From Mugil cephalus (lineage: Eukaryota > Chordata > Actinopteri > Mugiliformes > Mugilidae), in NCBI RefSeq assembly GCF_022458985.1, contig NC_061789.1:19510357-19574356 (forward strand): a stretch of DNA of 64,000 nt, given 5' to 3'. The notes beneath the pieces are model-generated. The model did no database searches and had not been told where the DNA came from. It saw only the letters and a list, made by a program, of their open reading frames with translations. The position numbers were made by a program, and so were the translations under genes. Each line of letters starts with the position of its first letter. Positions within the stretch are counted from its first letter, which is position 1. This document shows positions 35,101 to 47,420 of the stretch, piece by piece.

Positions 35101-38100
35101 TCGAGATCAAGAGCTTTTTGTGCACACTAAAATAAGTTGTGTGTATACATTATAGTGAGTTGAGAACTTAATTTAATATTAGAATAAATAAAATAGTCCC
35201 AACTCAAAGGTGTGAATAGTATGAATTTTCAACAGATTAAGTTTAGATTAAGTTTGTTTAACTTAAATAAACTTGTGGAGGACAAAGACAATTGTGTTCG
35301 TTGTACTTAAGTAACTGAGTTGGCCTAACTAGAAAAGTCTTGTGGCATGTGCTCAATACTAGCTAAGTTGAAATCACTTCAAACTAATCATGCAAAATGC
35401 AACATCAATGTTTTACATTGAGGCAGCAAATGATTTGTTAGAGTGTAATTTAACATGTATTACCCTCCCTGGTATGTTAAAATGCTTTCAGTATTGCAAT
35501 TGCTTATCAACGTTGTGTTTTACAGTATTGTCTTGAGTGTCTTGCATGCTTCCTAGTCCTCCTTATTTGCATCCAGTGGGTGCAGGGTTAATATCATTAT
35601 TTCATTTCACTATATTAAACGAAACAGAGCCACTAGTTACTGTGACATATTAAAGAATAATACATTTTTCATGTTTCAGGCGTTAAACCTCAAGGTGTAT
35701 CCTGGGGGAGAGTGTTGCCAGCAAGAGGTACTGTGTCGTTCATTTTTGAATTGTTTTTAACCTCTTGCGTGTTTAAATACCTCAAAATGGATATCTTATT
35801 CATGACTGGCTGCAAAAAAAGCTAAATTGTTAGCGCCAATGAGGCTCCTAATCATATGCTAACTACATAAACTATAAGCTGGTTAGCAGCCTGGAATTGT
35901 AAACTCAAACTGAACTAGCAAAGATTACCTTTAGGTGAATATCATCAACCAGAAAAACAGTTTTGTTTCTTATTTCTTATCTGTGTCTCCTGTTTTTTTG
36001 GTGAAGGTGTTGGCATCGGAGTAAAACCCGGAGGTCAGTGATACATAACAGTTTATGTGCTAATTTGCTGCAACAGTCATAGTCAGTGTAGCAATTAAAA
36101 ATGCACATGCTAACTGCTAGAGTAGTAGCAGTAGAGATTTGTAGTGTAGTGTAGTGTGTAGTACATCAAACAGAAATGCATGTACCTAGATGTAGCATTT
36201 ACGATGTATTGATTTATTTTTTTATTCATTTTTTCCAGTGGGAGGTGCCCTTGGAGCTCTGGGGAGCAGATATGGCAGCAAAGCAATGAAGAGTGGGCGT
36301 ATGTGTACCTCTGTTTAAGTTTCTGACAACACCGTTAACTTATATTGCTTTAACTTCTGTTATGACATGTTTTGTTGTTGTTTCCATACCAGCTGGGCAA
36401 TATCCTGGGGCTCAGCATGGTGTTGGTAAGCAAATATTCATGTTACACAGGTTGCAATATTAGAAAATCTGCACAGAGCAAAAAAGCTTTCTTCAGCTGT
36501 TGAAAAACAGACATTAACATAAACATATTTCCTGTTTTATCCAATGATCTACAGTTCGTAAAGTTTCAATTGCATTACAGATGTTCAGTAGCTTATTTGA
36601 AATAACTAATCAATTCTGAATGATGATACCTGTCTGCAAACAAATTCAGCAGCACAGTGAACTGAGCTCTTTGTATTATTTTCACAGGAGGCTACGGAGC
36701 TCTTGGATTAGGAGGTAGAGCTGGTCTGAAGCAGGGTGGATATGGAAACCAGGGACCCTATGGTACACCCAAACCCTTACAGCCTACTCAGTTTTTTGAG
36801 CAGACTCCCTTAAAGATCACAGATTTTTCTGCATGATAATAATGAAATCAATTCTAGTTTAGTACAATAGAATATCAAAAATGATTTATCTTTCCTGTGT
36901 TTGCAGGTGCCAGTCTGGGTACCGCAAATGGACTGGGATTGGGCTATGGACAGGGAGGGAAACGTGGTGAGACTGACATATAAATGATTATGTGTTTTAC
37001 CAGCTGATATTTTATATAGATTTTGAAAATAGTCCATTGTAGACAAGGGTTGGATCTTTAAAAGCAAAAATTTAAATACACAAACAGAACAGCGCTTCGG
37101 AAAAAACATTTATTTATCAGACATGAAATACCCGATTCAGGTATCTGAATGAATTTTTTTTTCGACAGACAGCGGCAAGACGCTAGTAGCGGCATCCAGA
37201 CTTAATTTTTGAAAAATTGCCATATGCACTGAAAATCTGTTTCGTTAAACAGCCTGCTTTAAGTGCGTTGTTTCAAATTTTTGAGTTTTTATCTGTGTTC
37301 ACACCTAGTAGCAGAAATGTTGGCAGCATGTGCTACGTGCAGAACTTGTCAGATTGTCGGCTGAACTCTAATCAAATTTGCAAAAGATATTAAACCACTA
37401 AAACTGATCTCACACCTGTTATTTCTTCAATACAAGCCATTTATGTAATTTTGCGCACAGTTTTGTTTGTGTTCTCATCACTTGAATCCACACCTGAGTT
37501 TTTTTGTGTATTATAGATATTACACTGCCAGGATAGTGTCACATAAATATTTTGTTTAAGATATTAGCAGTATAAACTCTAACTGTCTCTGTGACTTTCC
37601 AGCTTATGGTGCTGGCCATGGCAATCTTCCAGGTCAGTAAATGTGTGCTTCATTTCTAAGACTTCTTTATGTTGTTTCCCAGAATAAAAATACCCTCAAG
37701 CAGTTACATTCAGTAGGTCTCTGCTTGTTAGTTTGATAAATGTCACCTAGGTGACACGCTGTCAGTATGTCTGTGAACATGATAAATGAAGATTGCCTCT
37801 CATCACATAAATTGTGTGTCCTTGTAAAGCACAGAAAAACCCAGCACGCTGGTGATGTAATCCGTGTTAAAGATGATCACTTTGTTTCCTTGTCAGCATA
37901 TGGACCTTTAGCAGGCATTGGCCATCCTGGAGCACGGCCAGGTAAGTGATGAATTGTCTCGTACTTCTTGGGCCTTTATTTAGGTTATTTTACTCAAAAC
38001 TGAATACTGTGCAGTGTTTTGATGCAAAGTTGTGCCTAAGGTCCTCAGGTCTATCAAGCACAAAACACGTTGTTTATAATTTTCTAAGGTGTCTGGGCTT

Positions 38101-38194
38101 TCATAACTAAATATTTTAAATAACCACTTATCCCGTTCCACTGAATTAAGATCATTTCATTGTCAGCTTCACTGTTGCAGAGCATTGCTTTTGC

Positions 38195-38225
<31 letters not shown>

Positions 38226-41200
38226 GCCTGAAATACACTAGCCATGTTGGTATTGGTCTCCTCTGAGACACTGAAATCATTGAAATCAATGACAGTCCTC
38301 CAATCTACTTTCATTAGGAGTTTTCCCTGGGTATCCCACTGGAAAGGGGGCCACGAAACACAAACCGGGTAAAATCTTAATCATGGTTGTCTGTGGTCTT
38401 TGTGTCAGTCTGTCTTTGTCAAGTGGTTGAGTGATTGACTGATTCAGTTAAGGTTGCTTTGTATTTGCATGAAATCTTATGTATCTATTGTAGTCAGCTT
38501 TCAATTTTATTTGCTGCACATGGGCAAAAATCACCTTCCAGTGCTTGACTGTGTTTGTCAGAGCTTCATCTGTGTTGCATGTTGCATGAGGTTTTGCACC
38601 TTCAACTTAAGTTTCTGAGCTGATGCGAGTTGATTAGTGCAGAGTACTCAGTGCTGTGGTTTATAAGAGCTGAAGGGACAACTGAAAAATAGGTTGTGCA
38701 GACAGTAAATGGACATTAGCAACCTTATTTTACTAAGATTAAAGCCTTACTTTGAAATTTGTGAAAGGTTGAGCTTTCCTACATAGAATATTTTCCACGT
38801 ATTTCATTCATTTGATGTTGGCAGTGATATCAGTTTAGTGTGAGTCATGTATTTTTAAATCGGTTGCATTTTTCGGATTCACTTGGTTATTTTATATATA
38901 AACAAGTATAAACAAATATTATCAGGGAAACTATATTGCAAAATTGTAGTTATTTCAGTCCTCTGGGAGTATTTTTTCCTAGGTCGATTTGTTTTTTCAT
39001 GTCCCATCAGTATGTTTGTCTATCAGTTGTCTTTGTCACACACTGATGCTGTCTGAGGAGTCAGGTGGTGTCTTTTTCCCACTCTGTAACACTCGTGTCC
39101 TTAATGACATTCCAAATCTTTGGGATGGCAACATACCATGTTTTCTTTGTCAATGTCTTCACTATGACTGTGCGAGTACACTGTGTGTGTACTTCTAAAG
39201 TGTGTGTTGTCCCTGTTCACAATTATGGCAGTGATTCTGTCCCTTTACGTTGGACTAATTCAGGCCATAATGGATTTAGTCTCTTCTCTGTTCGGATTTG
39301 AATTTCTTCCACTTTCTTCCACTCCAGCCATGAGCATTCAGTTGGTGATGTGTTGTATTGCACTGAATGTTGTGATACACATATCAATAACTGCGACATA
39401 GGCTTTGAATACAGAACAGTAAATGTTTCTGCCGCTGGTTACAACATTGTGCAGTTGAACCTTAAAGAACCACTGCTGTCTCTGAGTCAACAAGAAGCAG
39501 TGAATGCATGATGCATGATATTTTTCTGTCAGGTGTATCTTCAGCAGATTTGGGTGGACCTGAGATGGCCAGTCTGGGCCGAGCTGCCCAAGATCTTAAG
39601 AGAGAAAAGTTTAGAGCTCTTGGAGACTTGTATCGAAAGCAGGAGGGAAGACTTGGACCGGAAATGCCCAACATGAGAAGAATCAACATACTGGGCCCCA
39701 CTGTTCCTGAACTACATGCTGAAAGAGAAGCCAAAAGCATTGATCCATTAATTCATTCACCAAGTCTTGGACCCACAACACCTCTTGATGGTAAAATGCA
39801 TGGTCTGTCTGTTTCACAAGCACAAGGAGTAAAAAGTAATGACCCTGCTGTCTCTAGAAGAAAGGGCACGGTAAGCCATGAAGCGGCAATGGCAACTGGA
39901 AGTGTACAAACACAGATGCCCGTTGATAAAGACAACATCAGAAGTCTGGGTGCTGCTTCTTCTCGTGTACAGAATGCAGGAGACCATCGTTCATCTATTC
40001 AGCAAGCCCAAAACTGTGCATCTCCCATTGATTTGTCAGATGTATTGAAAATCAATCACGATGAGTTTATGGGTTCCGAAACTCAAATGACTCACGGTTT
40101 ATTACCACGGTCAAATGTTGGTAAAGAGAGCAAACACCTTGGAAGCGCAATTACAGAAACACAAAAAGAGAAGACCGATCAGCTACCTCTTTCACAAGCT
40201 CAGGACGTTAGAGGCAATGTACACTCTGCTCCTCAGAGTCAGGGAAGCACATCATATTTATCTGTTGTAGCAGACAAGCAGGGTGTCAAAGGACTTGTGA
40301 CTGAGGACACAAATGGATTTCGGGGGACTATTTCTGTGGAACACCATAGTCGTGGTTCTGCAAGTCTTCAAATACAAGCAGGGGGCCGCTATGGACCAGT
40401 GATTCCAGGTGCAAGTGGAACCCAAAGTTTAGGCATTCCCTCAGTGGGAGGAGGGCAGGGAGCCCAAGACTTAACTGCGGATGGTCAAGATGTGAAACAC
40501 CATTCCCAAGCTGAACACGATGTCTTTAAGTTAAAAACTCTCCAAATGCCAGGACAGACTGGGAGGAATACCCAGGCGACAAGTAAGCTTTGTCTTTTCT
40601 TCATCAAAATATCTTTTCATATTTCATGCGGTTCATTTGATAAATGAACCACGAGCCTGTACATCTGGTTGTCATTTAGGTCTGAGGTTTGTTTGGATTT
40701 TTAGACCGTGGTTGGAATGTCACCTGACACACAGCGAGTAATGTCAGAGACAACTAGTCCTCTCCAGGATATAATTAAAACGAAAATGACAGTGGTCAAA
40801 ATGCTGAGTAAAATCATTACGGTGTAAATCTATTGCCACACTGCACGGCAACCTTGTTTAACTTCCCAGTACTTTTGGGAAATGGTCTTTTATTTTTGGT
40901 GTTGCAATGTCTTCTTTCAAACTACTGATCATGAGACAGTTCTCTGCTTGTACTAATGTGTAGCTATATAATGTATGTGTGATTTAAAAAATCATGTGAT
41001 TTGAGGATACTGGAAAAAAAATAACCAACTTACCGTAAAACATAAGCCACGTGGTTCATGGCTGTTTCTGTCAGTATTCTGTCTGTAATCCTGATTACAA
41101 TGAAGAATTGAAACCAGTGGGCTGGTTTCAGTCTCTTTTTTATCTGAAAGTGTTTGAAGTTTGAAGGCTCAATCATAGATTGTACAATTGAATCTCTTCC

Positions 41201-44200
41201 TACACAAGAAGACCCTGGCGACATTATATAGCATAAAATATACATTCCTATGCTTTCATATCTACTTTTACTTCAGATGAAGATCCTGTCTCACATGTTT
41301 ACCTTATTTACAGCCGAGCATTGCATACATTTGTAACATGTTACATTTAATACCTTCTGGACTCTGGAGTGACAGGGCCATAAGCAATAACACACTCCTA
41401 TGACATTTGGTACATCTGTTCCCAGAGGATTTTGTAATTTTCACTAATACTTTAATCTATGCATTTTATGGTTCATATTTTCTTAGGTTTGATGCGGTTG
41501 ATGATCTTGATCTTACTGATCCAGCTATCTGTATAAAGAAGTGGTGATCTCTTAACAGTTGGGGTTACTCATGGCTTTGAAGTGTATTTCAGGTGGTCAT
41601 GTTCTGGTATTGTGGCTTTTAGGATTCAGTCCAGAAAGAATGCTGCCCAGTGGAGAGGATGCAAAAAAAAACAAAACAAAACAAAACAAAAGAAACATCC
41701 ACCACTAACCCAATCCTTACCCTCCTTACTCTTACTCTTGATAAGAGCATTTGCAAAACACTTCATTTGTGGCAACCACTCTATCATATGAATACAAGAG
41801 ATGCTGAGTGAAGAAGCATGTCACAATCTTCCCAACTGCATCTTGCACATATTTACTGTGTACTCTCCTAGATTCCTTTTAAGTCGAAGCTGCACTCAGA
41901 AATGAGTGTGTTTTTCTTTTGTGTTATGGCACGAGTATGCTATGGAATCAGGCCCCTTTAGCTCACAGTAAACTACAGGTCATTTTGATCATTCCCATTA
42001 ACCTCTACAGGATATTTTGGTGGAGCAGGAAACTATATGGGAGCAGGTCTTGGTGCTGGAGGCTTTGGAGCAGGTAATACAGGGCTATGCCACAAAAAAA
42101 GTGAATAGTATTTATACCTTTTAGCAGATGGAGCAGATTTACTTTACCTGTGCTAAAAATGTTCTATGCACTGCTCACAGGTTTGGGACAGGGAGCCTAT
42201 CTGGGCGGGGCAGCTGGAAAACACGGAGGTAAGCATGTGTATTTTTTATTCTTTTCTTATTTTGAGGATGAGGATCAAGATTTTTGTGCTAATTTTAGCT
42301 TTTCTATCTTAACTCCTCTCTTTTCCCCCTCTGCCAGCTGCTGCACTTGGACAGGGTGGTTATCCCCAAGGTGTTGCAGGAAAGTCAACTGGTGAGGCTG
42401 TGAAATCTTGAAATCTTCTGCCTTATTCCTTTCTTGAATAGACACAAGTTAAGTATTTCTCTCTGTTTATGCTTTAGCATATACGTATGCATGAGTGGTA
42501 CATTGATATCCTAATTTATGCCTGGCAAGGAAGTAAACAAACATTCTTTATGTGGAATAGATACAAAGTGTTTTATAGTTGTCGAACAGAGCTAGTTGTA
42601 CAGTTGTTCAATAAAGTCTTTTTTTTTTTTTTTTTGTTTTCAAAAAGGCTATGGTGACGGAGCAGCAGGGCACCTTGGTGCTATGGCAGGCAACGGCTTC
42701 GGTAAGTGCCAGCTCAATAGTACAGCTAGCTTAAGAAACAACAAACACAATTTAACCTGAGGAGCACAAGACACGAGTTGCATTAATATTGTCACTGATA
42801 TACAGTCAGTATGAGACAAACTTTCTTCGCGTTGAGTGAATTTGTTCTGTGTTAACTGTAGGTGCAAAACCTTTATCTACACATATTTGCCATGCACATA
42901 TTGCACTCTTAGATATTTCCTGCCCCTTTGTTGCGTAGCTGTGATCTCTGAAATGTTTAACATATAGAGCCATCTCTCAACAGGTTACGGGAATGGTTAC
43001 AGTGATGGTTATGGAGCTGGTGAGTGGCATCTAAAATAATAAGTTAGGGAAAAAAGAAGACAAAATTAGTGCTAATTAGAACTATGTTTCAGGGCTTGGT
43101 TACCCTGCAGAATTAGCTGATGTTGCTGAGGGCAAAACAGGGAAGCGTGAAGGTAACACTTTTGAGGAGTTATAACCTGCTGAGAACCAAGAGGTGAAGA
43201 GGTGGTGATACTAACCTGTAGATGCTTAACCTTTGGTGTTTGACAGCTTGAAAAACAAGATGCTGTCAAAGATAAGTGCTGCTTAATATAGCCAGTGTGG
43301 TCATTTAACCACTGGGTGTAGCTATTGTCTCTTATTCATAGAAACTGACCAGTTTAATCTTGTGGCTTCTGACCTCCTGCTCAAGTAGATGCTTATCAGA
43401 TAGTTATGTGAAGTTATGTGAAATATTCCTGTTAGTGAAATCAAATATGAGCATTTTTTAGCGCTCAGTTCCGGAAGCTACGTGGGACAAGTCCAGGTGG
43501 CATGTGGTAACAGATTTAACCTCTTTATAGCTATGCCTGTTTTTCTGCCTCCTGTGCAAAAATGACATGAATATAATAGTAAATGGGTTATATCTTCACA
43601 ATTCTTAAGAGCTGTATGAATAATTTTGGTCACCTTTGACACAAACACCAGTATGATTGCTACAGAAGTGTCAGAATATAGATATATGTTACTGTGTCAG
43701 AGAAAATTCATCTGGAACAAAGTAGTAAATTTCTGTTCTGTACCTAAAAAAAACCCCACATTATTTCGAGTAAAAACCGTCCTTGATGTGTGGTTTAGCC
43801 CAGTTCAAATATGAATTAGTAATGTGAAATCTGAGTAACTGTAGCAAAAGTAGATGTTAAAAGGGTGAATCTGAACAATTTTAGAGATGTTTTATTCCAT
43901 TTATGTCCAGGCAGAATCACAAATGAAAAACTAATTTAGTTTCACCGATATATCACAAAATACAAATACAACTGACTCCCTCAGACCCTAAGTAAAGAGT
44001 TAGCAGAAGCACTAAATGAGACATTCACTGTAATCGTGTTTTTGTCACGCTCCCATACTTGCTTGGGGTTTTATGTTGTATTTCGTTTAGGTGCCAATGC
44101 CTGATAGACGCTTTTAGATGAGTTTCTCCCTGTTATTTTGGTGTATTACATGTTCAGAATGGTGCACACTACCATGCGTTTAGATCGTCTGTAGCGCGCG

Positions 44201-46284
44201 TATCTCACCTCATTATTGTGCTCTTTCTAACACCAATACTTGATTTATTCGTAGTAATTCATGAAATGGTTATCTGCATAGTTGTCTAATAAAACCTGCA
44301 TAGTCCTATCAGAATTCAAATGCAAAACTAAGAGCTACAGCTAAAAAATCTAATTACCCTGATGCTAATGACTCAAACCTGCCACCTTTTGCACACATCA
44401 CATTTTTTGTCAAACCAGCATGTATGCTAAACGAAACTAAACCTCTCATTCACTAACAGAATTTCTGTGCAAATATTTTTTCCATGATGTTTGGAAACCA
44501 GCCACAGAAGCCCCTTTTATCTTCTTTCAGGAGCATTTGGTGCTGGCCTGGAACCTACTGGTGGCAAATATGGTGAGCAGCACTGGCCTGACCTCATCTT
44601 TCTGCTTCATTATCAGTCAGACCTCTGTCAATGTGACTATCTGTGCATGAGTCAGGCTTGAGCTAGTGGGTCTTGTGGAACTGGCTGATGGCCCATGCAG
44701 ATTAAAGGGTACTGGAGATATGATTCCATTTTACCATGTCGTCTTTTTTTCCCCTGCACTAGGCGGAGCTGCTCAGAGTCCTTATGGTAATGTTCCAGTG
44801 ATTCCTGCTGGACTGGAAGGTAGGCGCAGCATGTGTCTGAAACTTTATTTGTAACCCTGATTACACATGTTAATGAATTATAGTTCTTTAAAAAACAACA
44901 ACAAGAACAAACAAACAAAAAAAAAAATACTTACCTGCGTCCCCCACCGTAAAAGGATTAGCTTATTTTAGCTGATCAAGACACATTTGTTAACTGATAT
45001 TCAGTTGTGTCCCTTAATTAAACTAATCGTATATAAATGAAACAAAACTTCAAGTTCAACTCCCCCAGTCTCATTGTTTTATATTCTGTTAATGTGTCAC
45101 AGTCACACTGTGCCAGAGCTGTCAAATCCATATATGTATACATATGTTCCCTCTAGGTGATGGTAGCTACCCATACGCAGCTCAGCATCTCAGCCTTGGT
45201 GCTGAAGGCACCAAAACCGCCAACAAATATGGTGAGAATGAGTGACTATGTGTGATTCTAAAGTATGTCAAACTGTGTCAAATGGAAAAGTCCGTTAGCT
45301 GTGGGGGTGTTGTTTTTTTTTTTTTTCTTTAACCACTTAAATCTCTCTGTGGTTATAACGCTCAAAGAGGTAACAGTGAAAACAAATAAGATTAAATCTG
45401 AGATAATGCTATATTCATGGTTCCATGAATATGACTAATGATATGAGCAATTCATATTCTGAGCATTGGTATGCGCAATTGAAGTTTTTTACATCTGTGC
45501 TGGTTTTAAAAATGTAATTCCTGGCACATGTCTTTGATAAGGTTATGGTGCACATCTCGGACCACCTCAAGATGCCTTGGGTAAGCTACACACTTTATTA
45601 ACCTCCACTCGCTTTGCTGTTTCTTGTAAACTTATTAGTCATGCCGTCTCGCATAATATTACAACGTCAAAACACAGTGGCAGCACATGTCGCTTTGTCG
45701 CTGGGTTTGCTACTTTATGTACATCTTGAGACTAACATGCAAACTGTACATTTAGCAAAACAATTTAGATAATCTGTATGTACTCACAAATGTTTCTACT
45801 CCCTCTGAACATGCACTTTTTAAACTACGTTAACACTACAAGAATGGCTACATGCATTATGGATTATTTACCACTCAAGGGTATGGGGCCTGAATCGCGT
45901 TGGTTTAGCCCTCTAATCATACATTTTTGAAAGTTTTAACTTAGCAGTCAACTCTTTCTTCTTTCTTTTCTTTCTAACACTGAACTAAAGCTTTCACAGG
46001 AGAGCAGACTGGCAAATATGGCGGGGCGAATGGTAATGGATACAAAGGTGAGAGTGCAGGAAGTTTTACAATTGGTGCATGAAGAGACCATTACAACAAA
46101 CAGTTAATAAGTGTTAGCAATATGTTTATAGTTCCTTGAGACATTCATTTTCAATATAACTGTTATGAAGAAAACATTTTTCAGATCAGGTTTCAGATAA
46201 AACTCGGCATACGTGTAGTTATGGTTTTGTCACTGACAAGTCTTCCTGATTCTATATCTTTGTCTTTGTCTTTAACCAGGCTAA
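32165..46284 (+). CDS. elastin-like Gly/Tyr-rich secreted matrix protein, 23 exons
   Basis: Exons: 32165-32231, 35680-35727, 36007-36033, 36239-36298, 36393-36425, 36688-36762, 36907-36966, 37603-37632, 37897-37941, 38318-38368, 39533-40582, 42011-42073, 42181-42228, 42338-42391, 42648-42701, 42984-43019, 43093-43152, 44531-44572, 44763-44819, 45157-45231, 45542-45580, 45991-46047 and 46280-46284. They join in one frame to 711 residues. Every intron is phase 1, usually splitting a Gly or Ala codon, as in vertebrate elastin. Residues 1-22 are a signal peptide (MLVQALLQTSLVLWLAQQTL). Small exons encode Gly-Tyr-Leu-Ala blocks with single Lys residues that could be lysyl-oxidase sites. Exon 11 alone adds 350 hydrophilic residues. 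There is no C-terminal Cys pair or basic tail as in elastin, and few PGV repeats. Likely an extracellular fibre protein; lamprin-like or other Gly-rich families are alternatives. Further exons may be missed in the long introns. Confidence 0.78.
33115..35096 (+). mobile_element. L2-type LINE, 5'-truncated, in intron 1 of the elastin-like gene
   Basis: The order of pieces fits an L2-like element in the same orientation as the host gene. An endonuclease tail lies at about 33120-33340. The linker region (about 33350-33850) follows. The reverse transcriptase has GGPQGSVLGPLLFIIYFLPL and YANDETQLYLS (34180-34330). The thumb region is at 34840-34960. The 3' end (about 35028-35096) resembles the L2 tail with TGTAAAGTGTCCTTG and a TTATTA run. 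Several stops and frameshifts are present, and a MITE has inserted at about 34325. Confidence 0.7.
34325..34515 (+). mobile_element. MITE fragment, same family as 50655-51035
   Basis: Begins CCCTTTCACATTGAGCGAGT and continues with the CGACGGCCTGTCAGACTGTA motif. It matches the longer element at 50655-51035 along most of its length but lacks the second half and right end. It interrupts the L2-type LINE just after its YANDETQLYLS stretch, so it is younger than the LINE. Confidence 0.65.
38195..38221. repeat. poly(A) tract
   Basis: About 27 A in intron 9-10 of the elastin-like gene. Confidence 0.8.
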
Positions 46285-46644
46285 TTCAAATGACCTGCAC
46301 CTCTTCAAGTGGATCATGAGTTTTTAAAGCCTTCTGTGTGTTGTACTCCATTTTGCCTTATTGTGTTGGCTTTTTGTCTTTTAATTGATTTTCTTAACCC
46401 CCTTGACCCCCCTTGATATTTTTTACCTATGTCTGTTGTATGTCTTGTTTGTCCAAATCCTGCTGTACCCCACCAGTTTAATTCTATCGATGCTTAAAAG
46501 ATACTGGTGGTGACTGAACGTTAAAAGTGTGAGAATATTGTCTCTGTGTTTGAAAATAAAATTATGATTTTACAATTCGATTCGTGATTCAAATACAAGC
46601 AACACGTCAAAAAGTTTGATGTAAAGTTCCGCTGAACACTGTGT
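46285..46644 (+). other. 3' UTR of the elastin-like gene
   Basis: Follows the TAA at 46282-46284. AATAAA at 46555-46560 is the likely polyadenylation signal, giving a 3' UTR of about 290 bases. Confidence 0.6.
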
Positions 46645-46920
46645 TCACTTTGACAGACCCAGTGCAACCTCATCCGTGACAGGAAGTTTTACCACTTCCT
46701 TTTTCATGTCAGGCAGCACTGCCAGATAGAACATGACAAAAACATAACTTAAAACTACAAGTGATAACATGAAACAGTAAACAATACGAATGTCTTTATT
46801 GTAGATAAACCAGCGTGTCAAAAATCCTAAAAATGATACTGTGACTAAATACATTACACACACTATTACATGTTGTAAATGTTTTGTAGACACAATAAAA
46901 TGCAGTACATCTGTCTGCAA
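46645..46920 (-). CDS. possible exon for a two-helix membrane protein, uncertain
   Basis: A minus-strand open frame of about 90 codons has two strongly hydrophobic stretches (VIVCVMYLVTVSFLGFL and VYCFMLSLVVLSYVFVMFYL), a short charged loop and a charged tail. The frame has no ATG at its head; it would have to be entered through a TTTGCAG acceptor at about 46913. I recognise no family and found no upstream exon. It could be chance in AT-rich DNA. Confidence 0.22.
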   Translation of the reverse strand: MQTDVLHFIVSTKHLQHVIVCVMYLVTVSFLGFLTRWFIYNKDIRIVYCFMLSLVVLSYVFVMFYLAVLPDMKKEVVKLPVTDEVALGLSK

Positions 46921-47420
46921 ACATGTTATTTCGGTTTTTCAGGTTGTAAGTAGAAGCTATATCAATCAAACTGACCTGCGGGGACTTTTATATGATCTGC
47001 TGCTTATGATATGATGTACAAAGGCAATGCTGCTTAATTTCCGATACATATAGTACATTTATAACTGACACTAAAAGAAACAAATAGATAAATATACAAC
47101 AAAATTGACAAATGGATTGAAAACAATACATTCCAGTGATCTGAATATTTCACTCATCCAACATTAATAAGTGTCAAAATAATTATACAAATATATATGG
47201 AGACTGTTGTGGGACAAATGCTAAAAAACTGCAAGCAAAAGCTAAACATTTTGAATAATATCTAGCCATTTTTTACTCCCCATCTTATTTATCGTGATAC
47301 TGGTTTGAGAAACCCTTTTGATTAAATTAATGTCATCGGCACACCAAATTAAATGAATCATGTTTCAATTCTGCCTCGGTAAAACCAGTCATGGGTTATT
47401 TGACATCATACATTTGACTC
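46921..47420. other. 3' flank of perforin-like gene A
   Basis: Non-coding. From about 47375 the sequence is nearly the same as that beside gene B (from about 52790), which marks the start of the tandem duplication unit. Confidence 0.5.

Noticed and set aside
32165-46284. Calling this gene true elastin (eln)
   Set aside because: Phase-1 exon layout fits, but the terminal Cys pair with basic tail and the PGV-type repeats are absent, so elastin-like is as far as the sequence supports.
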